Shown here: piece after piece, positions 8,465-22,809 of the stretch | Numbering within the stretch: position 1 is the stretch's first letter | Layout: each line of letters opens with the position of its first letter | Source of the DNA: JBBDWJ01 sp040902925 | GTDB taxonomy: Bacteria > Acidobacteriota > Terriglobia > Bryobacterales > UBA6623 | Direction of reading: 5' to 3' | Length of the DNA: 64,000 nt | Assembly (NCBI GenBank): GCA_040902925.1 | Contig: JBBDWJ010000328.1 | Location: forward strand, 1-64,000 | Position numbers and translations under genes: made by a program | The notes under the pieces: generated by a model | The model's database searches: none | What the model was told of the DNA's origin: nothing | What the model saw: the letters and a program-made list of their open reading frames with translations, nothing else

Positions 8465-9631
8465 CTAGAGCTTCACCCCGGTCGCGACCCACTTCCCGGT
8501 TTTGGCCGACTTCAGCACGGCGTCACAGACCTTTTGTGTTTGCAGCGCGTTGCGGAAATCGGGCTGCGTGGGCTTGCCGCTCTCGATGCCGGCGACGAAG
8601 TCGGCCAGCGCGTTCAGGAACGTGTGCTCGTAGCCGATGCAGGTGCCCGGCACCCAATATTTGTCCATGTAAGGGTGCTCGGAATTGGTGGTGTGAATCT
8701 TGCGCCAGCCGGTCAGGTGGCTTTCGACCTTCTTGCCGGACTGCTTCTGCTGATACTCGAAAAACTGCAGGTACTCGGGTTCCTCGAGATCGAAATAAAC
8801 GCTGCCGTCGGCGCCGTTCAGCTCAAACGTGTTGTAGTTCTTGCGTCCGCGGGCGTAACGTGTCGACTCGAACGTGCCTAGCGAGCCGTTGGCGAACTCC
8901 GCCAGAAACATACACGCGTCGTCGATGCCGACAGGTTGCATTTTTCCCGTTACGACGTGCTTGCGTTTTTTGACGAAAGTCTCCGTGCGCGCCACCACGC
9001 GTGCGATCGGGCCATTGAGCCACATCGCGGTGTCGATGGAATGCGCCAGCAGGTCTCCGGTCACGCCCGAGCCCGCCACCTCGACGTCGAGCCGCCACAA
9101 ACCAGCGCCGCCTTGCGGAACGTCTTCGGCGATCGTCCAGTCTTGCAGATAAGTCGCCCGGTAGTGAAAGGGACGGCCGATGCGCCCTTCGTCCACAAGC
9201 TGGCGGGCCAGCGCGACCGACGGTACGCGGCGGTAGTTGAACCACACCATGTTCGGCACGCCGGCTTTTTCCACAGCGCGAGTCATCTGCTCGGCTTCCT
9301 TGACGTTCATCGCCAACGGCTTTTCGCAGAGCACCATCTTGCCGTTCTTGGCGGCGGCGATGGCTATTTCGTGGTGCATGTTGTTGGGCGCGCCGATGTC
9401 GATGAGGTCGATGTCCTTCGCGCTAACGAGTTTCTTCCAGTCGGTTTCGACGCGCTCGTATCCCCAGATGTCGGCGAAAGCCTGTGCCTTGTCTTTCTTG
9501 CGGGCGCAAACCGCCTTCAGCACCGGACGGTGCTCGACCGGGAAAAAGTCGTTCAGCCGCTTGTAAGCGTTCGAATGGGTACGGCCCATGAAGCCGTAGC
9601 CGATCATGCCGACGCGAAGTTCTTTGGCCAT
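8465..9631 (-). CDS. Cytoplasmic Gfo/Idh/MocA family oxidoreductase
   Basis: A 388-residue NAD(P)-dependent dehydrogenase of the Gfo/Idh/MocA family. The Rossmann motif GYGFMG is at 11-16 and the catalytic-lysine motif EKPLAM is intact. The second domain carries the [19 protein letters not shown] stretch, where GD and the following H are characteristic of the active site. Unlike the two paralogues in this window there is no Tat signal, so it acts in the cytoplasm, most likely on a sugar, inositol or glucoside derivative. ATG 9631 is supported by AGGAG five bases upstream; an in-frame ATG at 9682 has no such site. It stands alone on the minus strand. Confidence 0.87.
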   Translation of the reverse strand: MAKELRVGMIGYGFMGRTHSNAYKRLNDFFPVEHRPVLKAVCARKKDKAQAFADIWGYERVETDWKKLVSAKDIDLIDIGAPNNMHHEIAIAAAKNGKMVLCEKPLAMNVKEAEQMTRAVEKAGVPNMVWFNYRRVPSVALARQLVDEGRIGRPFHYRATYLQDWTIAEDVPQGGAGLWRLDVEVAGSGVTGDLLAHSIDTAMWLNGPIARVVARTETFVKKRKHVVTGKMQPVGIDDACMFLAEFANGSLGTFESTRYARGRKNYNTFELNGADGSVYFDLEEPEYLQFFEYQQKQSGKKVESHLTGWRKIHTTNSEHPYMDKYWVPGTCIGYEHTFLNALADFVAGIESGKPTQPDFRNALQTQKVCDAVLKSAKTGKWVATGVKL

Positions 9632-9813
9632 GGAAGCTCCTGTAGTGCGCTGAAGGCTCGCGCTGCTTGTTGCCGATAGCACGGATCATATCCGCGAGCA
9701 CGCATCCTACATCGCGCGATCGAGAGAGGTCAAGGGTCGCGGTTTGACGAGCCCTGAGGGCGGGTTTGCCGCCCCGCCTCGCTAACCGATCCACTGCGGG
9801 ATAATGAGTTCAA

Positions 9814-10698
9814 ATGCACCCCTACGTCCTCTACAACGACGAGATCTGCCGCAGCGACGAAAAAATCCTGCTCCCGGGCCAACTGGGTCTGCTGGCCGGT
9901 TGGGGCGTATTCACGACGCTGAAGATCTGCGACGACATCCCGTTTGCTTTCCGGCGCCACTGGGAACGCATGAAACGTGACGCGCGGTTGATTCATATCG
10001 ACATGTCATTCGATGGCGAGCGGGTTCGCCGCAATCTGCTCCGGCTGATCGAAGCCAATCAAGAGCCGAACGCAACCATGCGGCTGTGCATCGTTCGCAG
10101 TGAGGGCGGTTTCTGGGAGGGCCCCGGCGCGGGGAATCTTTCAGACCTGATCGCCTTCAGCAAAGACATGAAGGGCTGGCGTGAGTCGGCGGCGCTCGGT
10201 TTGGTCGAGCACGGCCGTCACGCGGCGTCGCTGTTTGCGGGGACCAAAACCCTGTCGTGGGCCCACAATCTGACGATGGCGGAAACGGCTCAGCAGCAAG
10301 GCTTCGACGAAGTGATCCTGCTCAACGAACGCGGCGAAGTTGCTGAATGCACTTCGGCAAACATTTTCGTCGTCCAGAACGGCGTGACCCGCACGCCGCC
10401 GCTCGAGTCGGGCCCGCTACCCGGGGTGACCCGCGCCATCATGCTCGAAGAGATCGACCTGCCGGATGCTCCGGTCGAAGAAAGCGTGCTGACCGTCGAT
10501 GACCTCTACTCGGCCGAAGAGGTTTTCATCACCTCCACCACGCGCGAGCTGCTGCCGGTACATCAGATCGGCGAGCGACGCATTTCCGCCGGCGGACCCT
10601 CGGCGTGGCCGGTGATGGAAAAACTGCGTGCCGCGCTCACGGAATACACGCGCCTATACGTCGAGAATGCCAAGCGTGAGTTGGTCGCCGGCGACTGA
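9814..10698 (+). CDS. Class IV aminotransferase (branched-chain aminotransferase / ADC lyase type)
   Basis: A PLP-dependent fold-type IV enzyme of 294 residues. The N-terminal domain has the family's GLLAGWGVFTTL and the arginine-rich HWERMKRDA stretch. The PLP lysine is in GTKTLSWAHN, followed by GFDEVILLNERGEVAECTSANIF, the cofactor-binding signature with its conserved glutamate and the SAN phosphate-binding residues. The C-terminus has FITSTTRELLPV. It could be a branched-chain amino acid aminotransferase (IlvE), a D-amino acid aminotransferase or 4-amino-4-deoxychorismate lyase (PabC). The sequence alone does not separate these, so no symbol is given. No biosynthetic partner gene is adjacent. 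Confidence 0.85.
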   Translation: MHPYVLYNDEICRSDEKILLPGQLGLLAGWGVFTTLKICDDIPFAFRRHWERMKRDARLIHIDMSFDGERVRRNLLRLIEANQEPNATMRLCIVRSEGGFWEGPGAGNLSDLIAFSKDMKGWRESAALGLVEHGRHAASLFAGTKTLSWAHNLTMAETAQQQGFDEVILLNERGEVAECTSANIFVVQNGVTRTPPLESGPLPGVTRAIMLEEIDLPDAPVEESVLTVDDLYSAEEVFITSTTRELLPVHQIGERRISAGGPSAWPVMEKLRAALTEYTRLYVENAKRELVAGD

Positions 10699-10843
10699 CA
10701 CCGCTGGTGTGCAGCCCTCATTTCGACGCTTCCCGAACTCTGTCGCCACAACTGTCTTCCCGGAGTTTCGCATTTGCCTGGTCCTTAATGGGGTCGCGAT
10801 AAGCCGCTCCGAGGGCTACAATGGGCGCACCAGGAGTCGCCCT

Positions 10844-12182
10844 ATGAAAAATAACCAGGAAACAGAAGGATCGCGCAAGAAGACAGAAAAAGCCGCGACG
10901 CTTTCGCGGCGATCGTTTCTCTCTGGATCCACGGCGGCGGGCGCCGCTGCCGCGGGTTTTCAGATCATCCGGCCGGAGCTGGTTCGCGGCCAAGGAAATG
11001 AAAAACTCAAGGTTGGCATCATCGGCTGCGGCGGACGCGGCACGCGCGGCATCCACGAGATGCTCAGCGGCAACCCCAATGTCGAGCTGGTCGCCATGGC
11101 CGACCTGTTCGAGAACCAACTCGAGGGCTCGCTGCGCCGGCTGCGCGCCGCCGCGGAGTTTCCCGGCATTCAGGACCGCATCAAGGTCGAGCCCGACCAC
11201 CGCTTTGTCGGCTTCGATGCCTACAAGAAGATACTCGCAACCGATATTGATATCGTGACGCTGCACACGCCTCCGGGTTGGCGTCCTGTCCATTTCGAGG
11301 CCGCCGTCAACGCCAAAAAGCACATCTTCGCCGAGAAACCGATGGGCACCGATCCCGTCGGCATGCGCCGCTATTTCGCCGCCGCCAAAAAATCGGAAGA
11401 AATGAAACTGACCGTCATGATTGGCGCGCAGCGGCGTTCGCAAAAGGAGTATGTCGAGTCAGTGAAGCGCATTCATGACGGCGATATCGGCGATGTCGTC
11501 GCCACCTACGCCAACTGGGTCGGCGGCCCCGTCATCAAGGGCAAGGAATACACGGAGAAAACAGGCNNNNNNNNNNAAAACAGGCTTGGAATGGCAACAC
11601 CGCGCCTGGTATTCCTACGTCTGGATCTGCGGCGACCAGATCGTCGAGCAGCACCTGCACAACATCGACGTCATCAACTGGGTGATGGGAACACACCCGG
11701 TGAGCGTGGTTGCCTCGGGCGGAGCGGCGTGGCGTCCGCGCGAGCGCATCTATGGCAACATCTACGACCACATCTTCGCCGATTTTGTGTATGCCAACGG
11801 CGTGCGGATGACGAGCCACTGCCGCCAGTTTCCGACCGGCGTCACCAATGTCGGCGAGCTGGTGGTCGGCACCAAGGGCAAAACCAATTGCCGCGATCTG
11901 GGAACGGAGTCGGAGGTGCCTTCGATGGTGCAGGAGCACATCGACATGATGAACTCGATCCTTGGAAAAGGACCCTATGTGAACCGCGCGATGGCTGTCG
12001 GCGAGAGCACCATGACGTGCATCATGGCGCGCGAATCGGCGTACTCGGGCATCGAGGTCACCTGGGACATGATCATGAACTCGAAGCTCGATCTGATGCC
12101 CAAGGATCCAGAGAGGATGATACTCGAAGACGAGGTGGATACTCCCGAGCTGCCCGTTCCCGGCGAGTACAAGTTCACTTAG
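10844..12182 (+). CDS. Tat-exported Gfo/Idh/MocA family oxidoreductase (interrupted by assembly gap)
   Basis: A secreted Gfo/Idh/MocA dehydrogenase broken only by an assembly gap. The first part (10844-11566) has a Tat signal (SRRSFLSG), the Rossmann stretch GIIGCGGRG and an intact AEKPMGTDP motif. The second part, one frame away, starts at KTGLEWQH and includes GDQIVEQHLHNIDVINW, the active-site signature of this secreted subfamily. Removing the 10 Ns and one copy of the flanking 9-bp repeat joins the frames as EKTG-LEWQ and gives 439 residues. AGGAG (10832-10836) is seven bases upstream of ATG 10844. The true gene is therefore almost certainly intact. It is a paralogue of the exported enzyme at 4657-6228. 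Confidence 0.85.
11567..11576. other. Scaffold gap of 10 N with overlapping flanks
   Basis: The ten Ns are flanked by identical 9-mers AAAACAGGC (11558-11566 and 11577-11585). This is the signature of two contig ends that overlap by 9 bp but were not merged. Removing 19 bases restores the reading frame of the dehydrogenase gene. Confidence 0.95.
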
Positions 12183-12204
12183 ATCCCGGGAAAGCCGTCA
12201 CGGC

Positions 12205-12957
12205 CTAACGCAAATTGACGCCGCCGATCACAACGGCGACGGCGATGATGAACCAGGCGAAGGTCCGCTGCAGCGCCTGTTGGGAGATTTGCGTGCAGAT
12301 CCTCGCGCCCATCGCCATCCCCACGACGGCGACGGCGAGGAAGGCGCTTGTCAGCCTCCAGTCCACTTCGGAGTAGCGCAGATGTCCCAGCAGACCGGCG
12401 GCTGAATTCAGGCCGATAATCGCCAGCGACGACCCGACGGCGGTCTTTGGAGCGAGCCCGCCGAAAATAATCAGCGCCGGGACGATCAGGAAGCCGCCGC
12501 CCACTCCAAGAAAACCTGTCATGACCCCGACCGCGGCGCCGATGCTGAGGCAGCGCGGCGGGCTGCATCGCGGCAGGAGATTGGCGTCGGGCTTGCGCCG
12601 CAGCATTGCCGTTCCCGATCCCAGCATCAGCAGGGCGAACGCCAGCATCAACACCTTTTCCGACACCAGATGCGTCAATGAAGATCCTAGAAAAGCGCCC
12701 GCCATGCCGGCCGAACCCAGCATCATAACGGCCCTTGCATAGACCTGCCCATGCCGGTAATGAAGATAAGCGCCAAACATGCTGGTGGCGCCGACGATTA
12801 CCAATGACATGCTGATAGCGGTGTGAGCAGGGATGCCGGCCACGTAGACCAACACCGGCAAAGTAATGATCGAACCCCCGGCCCCAAAGGCTCCCAGCGA
12901 GACGCCGATCGCCGCGGCAAGCAGCAGGGCCGCTCCCATTGAGAATGTCATGGGCAT
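12205..12957 (-). CDS. TauE/SafE family anion exporter
   Basis: A 250-residue inner-membrane protein with about eight hydrophobic segments, the size and layout of the TauE/SafE (DUF81) family, whose members export sulfite, sulfoacetate or related sulfur anions. The two internal repeats each carry the family glycine motif: GAFGAGGSIITLP near the N-terminus and GFLGVGGGFLIVP after the central loop. It follows the persulfide dioxygenase-rhodanese gene by 33 bases on the same strand and probably ends the sulfur/efflux operon. In this setting the likely cargo is sulfite made from persulfides; this is inferred from context. MPM gives two possible starts six bases apart. Confidence 0.88.
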   Translation of the reverse strand: MPMTFSMGAALLLAAAIGVSLGAFGAGGSIITLPVLVYVAGIPAHTAISMSLVIVGATSMFGAYLHYRHGQVYARAVMMLGSAGMAGAFLGSSLTHLVSEKVLMLAFALLMLGSGTAMLRRKPDANLLPRCSPPRCLSIGAAVGVMTGFLGVGGGFLIVPALIIFGGLAPKTAVGSSLAIIGLNSAAGLLGHLRYSEVDWRLTSAFLAVAVVGMAMGARICTQISQQALQRTFAWFIIAVAVVIGGVNLR

Positions 12958-12990
12958 TTTCTGGCTAGCACGATCCTCACGCCTGTCCTC

Positions 12991-14400
12991 TCATTCGGTG
13001 GCTACCGGCATCCCGGCGGCTTTCCACGCCGTCATGCCGCCGATGACGTTCATCACCGCTTCGTAGCCGTCGCGCTTCAGAAACGACGCCGCGATCGAAG
13101 CGCGATAACCCGAGGCGCAGACGGCCGCGACCGGCCGGTCGCGCGGGATCTCGGCGAACCGCTCCTGCAGCTTGCCGCCGTGAATGTGCAGCGCGCCCGC
13201 CAGATGGCCTTTGCTCCATTCCTGTTCGGTGCGAACATCCAATACGGTCAGTTCGTCTCCTCGCTCGATTCGCTTCTGCAACTGGTGAACCGAAACTGTC
13301 TCGAGCGTCTCGAACGGGAAGCCGCCAACCTGCCATGCTTCCATGCCGCCGTCGAGAAAACCGCGCAAGTCATCGAAACCGACACGAATCAGATGCGTGA
13401 CGACTTGTGGCAGATCCGCCGGGTTATCCAGAATGATCAGCGTGGGATGGTCGTAGGGCAGCACCCATCCCGCCCAGGTGGGCAGGTGCGGTCCGAGTGG
13501 GATGTTGATCGCGCCGGCGATATGAGCGGCGGAAAAAGCTTCCTTGGAGCGCGCGTCCACGATCAGGCAATGGCTGCACACGCGCTCGTAGACTTGCGCC
13601 GCTTTCCAGCGCCGGTTGCCGGGCAGATCGCGGCCCAGCAGCGGCGGGCCTTCGCGGTTGATCTGTTTCATCCGCAGGAAATAGGGCGGCGCGAGCGGCA
13701 TGCCGGCCAGCAGATCCCCAACCCATTCGGCCTCGGGCTTTTGCGCCAGCGAAGCGTTAAATCGCCGCTCGTAGCCGATCGTGGAAGACGACCGCGAGCC
13801 GATAGCCTTGCCGCACAACGAGCCGGCGCCATGAGACGGAAAGATCTCGGTGAGGTCGGGAAGCGCCGGCAGCCGCTCGAAAACGCTCTGATACAGTTGG
13901 TGCGCTAGCGCCTTGCGGGCTTCGTCGCCAAGCAGATCGGGGCGGCCGACATCGCCGACAAAAAGAAAATCGCCGGTGAACATCAGCCACGGCACGTCCG
14001 CGCTGCGCGAGGTGTCGTAAAGGGCCCACGAAACATGTTCGGGAGTGTGGCCCGGCGTGTGGACTGCCTGCAGCCGCACTTTCCCCATTTCGATACGGTC
14101 GCCGTCGCCGACGACGTGGTCCGCCGATGGCGGCGTCCATTCGTCGCCGCCCAGGCCGGAGCAGTGAATCTGCGGCTCGCCGTTGAGGCGCGATTTCAGT
14201 TCCAGCGAGCCGCTGACGAAATCGGCGTGGACGTGGGTTTCGAGAATGTGGCGGATGGTCAGCCGGTTTTCATCGGCGTAACGGATGTACTCCTCGACGT
14301 CGCGCGTGGGATCAACGACGGCGGCTTCTCCCGAAGACTCATCGCCGATGACATAGGAATGGATCGCCAGACCGGGTATGAACCGACGATGGAATAACAA
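12991..14400 (-). CDS. Persulfide dioxygenase-rhodanese fusion (MBL fold)
   Basis: A 469-residue fusion of a metallo-beta-lactamase domain (about 1-230) with two rhodanese domains (about 265-355 and 370-469). The MBL motif reads THVHADF (55-61). With H117 and D144 it provides the His-His-Asp ligands of an ETHE1-like mononuclear iron site, which oxidises glutathione persulfide to sulfite. The first rhodanese domain lacks a catalytic cysteine; the second has the loop CASGYRA with Cys428, so it should transfer sulfane sulfur. Start is TTG (14398-14400) with AGGAGG seven bases upstream. Neighbours TauE/SafE and the DUF2892 protein fit sulfide/persulfide oxidation coupled to sulfite export, as in BigR-type operons. 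Confidence 0.88.
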   Translation of the reverse strand: MLFHRRFIPGLAIHSYVIGDESSGEAAVVDPTRDVEEYIRYADENRLTIRHILETHVHADFVSGSLELKSRLNGEPQIHCSGLGGDEWTPPSADHVVGDGDRIEMGKVRLQAVHTPGHTPEHVSWALYDTSRSADVPWLMFTGDFLFVGDVGRPDLLGDEARKALAHQLYQSVFERLPALPDLTEIFPSHGAGSLCGKAIGSRSSSTIGYERRFNASLAQKPEAEWVGDLLAGMPLAPPYFLRMKQINREGPPLLGRDLPGNRRWKAAQVYERVCSHCLIVDARSKEAFSAAHIAGAINIPLGPHLPTWAGWVLPYDHPTLIILDNPADLPQVVTHLIRVGFDDLRGFLDGGMEAWQVGGFPFETLETVSVHQLQKRIERGDELTVLDVRTEQEWSKGHLAGALHIHGGKLQERFAEIPRDRPVAAVCASGYRASIAASFLKRDGYEAVMNVIGGMTAWKAAGMPVATE

Positions 14401-14580
14401 CGAAACGCCTCCTGCTTAGCGCCAACATGACGACCCTTCCACCGCATGCGTTCGAGCCGGGAAGAGCAGGGGTAGACAATAGCGCGCCCATCAACTCCTC
14501 AAGCAATGTGGAGCGCGGGCGGCGCCCTGGGTCGGCTATCTAATGCAATAGAAAAAGGTGGGCCTACGAACCTCAGCCCC

Positions 14581-14789
14581 TCAAGCCGCCCTGTTTGGCG
14601 GCGCTGTATCCCGCGCGCCCGCCTTGCGCAGCATCGTCATCATCGGGCACCAGTTCGTAAACGCCGACTGGAACAGGTTCAAGCCGACGAAGGCCGTGAA
14701 CAGGTACCAGTAGGGACTCACATAGTATCCCAAGGCTAGAGTCGCCAGAACGAACGCTCCGGCAATCATTCGAAGGTAACGATCAACCG

Positions 14790-14793
<4 letters not shown>
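14581..14793 (-). CDS. DUF2892 / YgaP-like transmembrane protein
   Basis: A 70-residue protein with two hydrophobic segments separated by a short turn ([20 protein letters not shown]) and the sequence [13 protein letters not shown] near the C-terminus. This is the DUF2892 pattern, also found as the membrane part of the rhodanese YgaP. The conserved cysteine in NWCP is present. AGGAGG is five bases before the ATG, and the start overlaps the RND pump stop by four bases (ATGA), so the two are translationally coupled. Proteins of this type usually accompany rhodaneses and sulfur-handling genes. The biochemical role is unknown. Confidence 0.82.
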
Positions 14794-17986
<3,193 letters not shown>

Positions 17987-17990
<4 letters not shown>

Positions 17991-19162
17991 GATTGCGATC
18001 CCCCGCCGGCTCCAGAAACACGCACCGGCGCGCCGTCGCGGACATCCTGCGGATTCAGCACCACCTGTTCCCCGCCGCTAAGCCCCGACAACACGGTTTG
18101 CCGCCCGCTCGCGCCGCTGCCCAGCGAGACCAGCCGCCGACGCGCCACATCGTTCTCCACGACAAACACTGACTGCAATTGCCCGCGGCGCACGACGGCC
18201 CCTTCCGGCACCGTCAAAGCCGATTTGCTGCCGCCGGCGATTAACGACGCCCGGCCGAACATGCCGCTCCGCAGGTTGCTCAGAGAGGGCAGGGAAATCC
18301 TCACAATCGCCGTGCGCGAGCCCGGGTCCACCGCGGGAACTACCTCGGTGATGCGTCCCTCGACCGGGTTCTCCAGCCCGTCAAGGCGTACCGGGACGAT
18401 GTCGCCGGTGCGCACAATATTCAACCGCGATTCCGGCACGCTGGCTTCGAGCCGGAAGCGGCCGGCTTGATCGATGACCAGAATGGGCGCTCCCGGCGCC
18501 GCCAAAGTGCCGGCATCCATGCGCCGCTCGGTAACGACTCCCTCGAACGGAGCGTAAATCTTGGAGTATCCTGCGCTCACTTCCGCCGCGGCGATTTGCG
18601 CTTCGACTTGCGTCCGCTTGGCGTCCGCTTGCCGTTTCCTGGCTTGCGCCATCTCGACTCCAGCACTCGCCGCTCGAAGGCGGGCCGCTACCTCGTCGTA
18701 CTCATGCTGGGAGACGGATTTCCTCGCCAGCAGATCTTCAAAACGCTTGTGAGTTAGCTCGGCAAGCTCCAACTGCGACTGGGCGGAAGCCAGCGCGTGC
18801 ATGGCTTCCTGAATGGCCTCGTCCACTTCGGTCTTGGCGGCAGTGGCCTGGTCAAGGCGCAAGAGCAGATCGCGGTCATCGAGCTCAATCAATAGCTGCC
18901 CCTGGCGTACGCGATCCGCAGCGTCAACGTGGACCTGGCGGATATAGCTGGGAATGCGGCTCGATATCAGCGCGGAATGCTCGGCCCGCACCGTTCCGAT
19001 TGCATCGTAGAGGGAAGACTGATCGGCGGCCTCGACTGTTGCCACGCGGACCTCGACCGGTTCGCCCTGCCGTTCGACCGCCGGGGGCGCTTCGTCCGCC
19101 GCGCATGCTCCGAGAAAGCATAAAGCCGGCAGCAGGATCGAACCTAGATACCCGTTTTGCAT
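17987..19162 (-). CDS. RND efflux periplasmic adaptor (membrane fusion lipoprotein)
   Basis: A 391-residue adaptor of the AcrA/HlyD class. The N-terminus is a lipoprotein signal ([10 protein letters not shown]), so it is tethered by lipid. A beta-barrel/lipoyl half-motif ([22 protein letters not shown]) leads into a long alpha-helical hairpin rich in Ala, Gln and Glu (about 90-200). The second lipoyl half follows as [20 protein letters not shown], then the beta-barrel domains. It bridges the RND pump to the outer-membrane channel. It lies between the TolC gene (56-base gap) and the pump gene (four-base overlap). Confidence 0.9.
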
Positions 19163-19218
19163 CTTCGAACTCCCCCTGGCTCCGGTCGGAGCCGCCCTTC
19201 CTGCTTGGCGACGCCGCT

Positions 19219-20619
19219 CTATCGAACCGCAACGGATTGCGGCGTTAGCACACCGGCCGCATGGTCGAGCGCCGCCGCGGAGACGCGCTGCTCATATTGC
19301 GCGCCCAGGTGCTGAAAGCGAGCCACGCGCAGCGCCGTGTCGCTACGGATCAGCTCGGTTACCGTCGTCAGGCCAGCCTCGTAACGATTGCGGATGATCT
19401 CGTGACTTGCCTCGGCCGCTGCGACGGCTCCGGCCGCGACGCCCACACGCTCCGTCGAGGAGCGCCAATCGCCCCAGGCGCGCCGTACCCCCAACAACAC
19501 GGCCGAGCCCGCCTGTCTTTCGAGCGCCGCGTTTCGCACCTCCGCCGATCGGGCGGCGGCAATCTGGGCGCGGCTCCGCGAGCCGTCCCAAACGTTCCAT
19601 TCGAGCGACACGCCCGTCAGCCAATTGCTGTTGCCCCGCGATGCGAAGCCCTGGCGGTCGGCCTCAAAGATGCCGTGCGCGGTCACCTGCGGCCATAGCG
19701 CCGTCTTGGCAACATCGACTTGCGTCTCCGCGAGTACGCGCCCCAACTCGGCGCGCCGCAGCGCCGGGTGGCTCTCGATCGCGCGCTGTTCGTACTCCGC
19801 CACCGGAGCGATCGTGGCGTCGAGCGCTCGAAGCGGCGTCGTCAAACGGTAGTCCGAATCCAACGGCACGCCGAGCGCGTCGTTCAGAGCCGCCAGCGCG
19901 ACCTGAGCATCCTGTTCGGCGCGGATTCGCTCTTGCTCGACCGAGGACAGGTGTACTCGCACGGAGAGCACGTCCGCTTCGGTCGTCATTCCGGCTTGAA
20001 AAACCGACTCCGCGCGTTCGAGATCCGCCTGCGCGGATTTCAACGAGTTCTCAGCGACGCGCAGATTTTCGGCCGCGAGTAGGGCGCCGAAATAAGTGCG
20101 CACGACCCCGAGAACGACGTCCGACCCGGTCGAGCGCTGCTCCTCGGCGGCCATCTCGCTGCCAAGATGCGCGGCGCGCACGGCCCGCTTGGTCCGCCAG
20201 CTATCGAACAGCACCTGCTGCACGCTGAACCGCGATTGGAAGTTGTTCAACGGGTCGGGATTGTTGAGAGACGAGATCGCAAAATTGCTTTCGCCGAACT
20301 GGCCCTGGTTGAGCAGCGAACCGAACACAAACACGGGGTTGTTACTGCGCTGCCATGATTCGCTGAAGTCCACGCGCGGCCGATATCCGGCCCGGGCCAT
20401 CCGAATGCCGGCCTCGGATTCGTCTTTGCCGGCCTGAGCCGCCTCGACCGCGGGGTGCGATCGCAAGGCGGTTTCGACCGCCTGCGGCAGGCTGAGCGGC
20501 TCCTGACCCCAAAGCGGCGCAAGAGGAAGCGAGGCAAACCCAGCCGCTAGCAGGATGAGCAAAGAACGCGCTCGTTTCGCGCAAGCCCTGCCGGCCCCGG
20601 CCGCGACAATTCCCCGCAT
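19219..20619 (-). CDS. TolC family outer-membrane efflux protein
   Basis: An outer-membrane channel of 466 residues, the usual size for TolC/OprM proteins. It has a signal peptide (RARSLLILLAAGFASLPLAP, ending near LWGQ) and two similar halves. Each half has an ETALRSHPAV-like or ESHPALRRAE-like helix start, a strand-forming segment and long coiled-coil helices such as LRVAENSLKSAQADLERAES. ATG 20619 is chosen because GGAGGG lies just upstream and gives a normal signal peptide; an in-frame ATG at 20670 has a weaker site. It is the first structural gene after the ArsR regulator. Confidence 0.88.
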   Translation of the reverse strand: MRGIVAAGAGRACAKRARSLLILLAAGFASLPLAPLWGQEPLSLPQAVETALRSHPAVEAAQAGKDESEAGIRMARAGYRPRVDFSESWQRSNNPVFVFGSLLNQGQFGESNFAISSLNNPDPLNNFQSRFSVQQVLFDSWRTKRAVRAAHLGSEMAAEEQRSTGSDVVLGVVRTYFGALLAAENLRVAENSLKSAQADLERAESVFQAGMTTEADVLSVRVHLSSVEQERIRAEQDAQVALAALNDALGVPLDSDYRLTTPLRALDATIAPVAEYEQRAIESHPALRRAELGRVLAETQVDVAKTALWPQVTAHGIFEADRQGFASRGNSNWLTGVSLEWNVWDGSRSRAQIAAARSAEVRNAALERQAGSAVLLGVRRAWGDWRSSTERVGVAAGAVAAAEASHEIIRNRYEAGLTTVTELIRSDTALRVARFQHLGAQYEQRVSAAALDHAAGVLTPQSVAVR

Positions 20620-20757
20620 CGCGATTTCCCTCCGGAAGACCCCTCGAATCGACGCTGATAAGTCGCTCATCGGTAAAGAACCACCTGGCTTCGGCAATCG
20701 GGAGAAGTTGAATCCGAGTTCATCCATCCGATGATTGGGCGTGACCACGCCGTCCGG

Positions 20758-21075
20758 CTACTCATTTCCGGCTCCGAAACGCGCTTCGACACATTCCATG
20801 ATGCTGGCCAGATGCGGTTCCGCCACCCGGTAGTAAGTCTTGCGGCCGTCGCGCTCGCTCGCCAGCAGGCCGCAATGCTTCATCAGCCGCAGATGTTCGG
20901 ACGCCATGTGGCTTTGAATGCCGCAAGCGTCGGCCAGCTCGCCAACGGTATAGTGGCCTCGCAGCATCATCTGCACCATGCGCAGCCGATGCGGGTGCGC
21001 CAGGGTGCGTAGGCACTCGGCGGCCTGTTCGAGACCCTCCAGGCTGACAAGCGCCACATTGGTGTTCGAATCCAT
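20758..21075 (-). CDS. ArsR family transcriptional repressor
   Basis: A 105-residue winged-helix protein of the ArsR/SmtB family. It has the first-helix motif LRTLAHPHRLRMV, the recognition helix SHMASEHLRLM and a wing RDGRKTYYRV. The classical metal site ELCVCDL is absent. Four cysteines (21, 51, 68, 95) are present, two of them around the recognition helix, so thiol or persulfide sensing is plausible but the positions differ from those I know for BigR/SqrR. It heads the efflux/persulfide gene run and has a perfect inverted repeat across its promoter, consistent with autoregulation. The predicted transcript start is only about three bases before the ATG, so translation may be nearly leaderless. 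Confidence 0.88.
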   Translation of the reverse strand: MDSNTNVALVSLEGLEQAAECLRTLAHPHRLRMVQMMLRGHYTVGELADACGIQSHMASEHLRLMKHCGLLASERDGRKTYYRVAEPHLASIMECVEARFGAGNE

Positions 21076-21084
21076 CTATAGTCA

Positions 21085-21112
21085 ATTATATCGTAACATA
21101 ACGATATATCAA
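21085..21112 (-). promoter_or_regulatory. ArsR-regulated promoter with overlapping operator
   Basis: Read on the minus strand, -35 TTGATA (21107-21112) and -10 TATAAT (21085-21090) are separated by 16 bases. A perfect inverted repeat, TATATCGT with its complement ACGATATA and a 6-base centre, occupies 21087-21108 and so covers the spacer and parts of both boxes. A dimer of the ArsR protein bound here would block RNA polymerase. This AT-rich patch contrasts sharply with its GC-rich surroundings. Confidence 0.8.
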
Positions 21113-21292
21113 TATAAAATTTTGATAACTAGCTGTGATATTTGTTTTCAGCAGTTTGTGTTTTTTCGAGGCGCTGACACGCCGAGGAACACGGTGTACG
21201 GTTCGGGCCGCTTTGGACGGCCGACACCGTCCTACGGCTCACGAAGCAGAAGCAGCGTGCCTTGGCATGGAGAACGGCGGGCCGGGGCCAGG

Positions 21293-22618
<1,326 letters not shown>

Positions 22619-22794
22619 GGGCTTGTGAATCGGCCTTTCGTGGTTACGAGATTCCGCTGACCCGAGCCGGCGGATGAGGCGCTACTAGCCGCCGCCCCAT
22701 TCGAGATCATCAGATCGTAGCAAGTCTGCGCTGCTTCGCGGAGGCTTCTGGTACACCGCGGCGGCAATTGGCCGCAATTTGAGCAAGATCAGGT

Positions 22795-22803
22795 TGGTAT
22801 AAT
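22795..22803 (+). promoter_or_regulatory. Extended -10 promoter
   Basis: TGGTATAAT contains a perfect TATAAT preceded by the TGn extension; no good -35 lies at the right distance. The start point would be about 22810, which is the first base of the GTG codon of the next gene, so the mRNA may be leaderless. Confidence 0.5.
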
Positions 22804-22809
22804 CTGAAG

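Noticed and set aside
10628..12208. Single long frame reading through the N gap
   Set aside because: Beyond the gap this frame has no family similarity; the true continuation is in another frame after collapsing the overlap.
20758..21075. ArsR regulator as a BigR/SqrR orthologue
   Set aside because: It has cysteines but not at the positions I associate with those persulfide sensors; kept as a generic ArsR protein.
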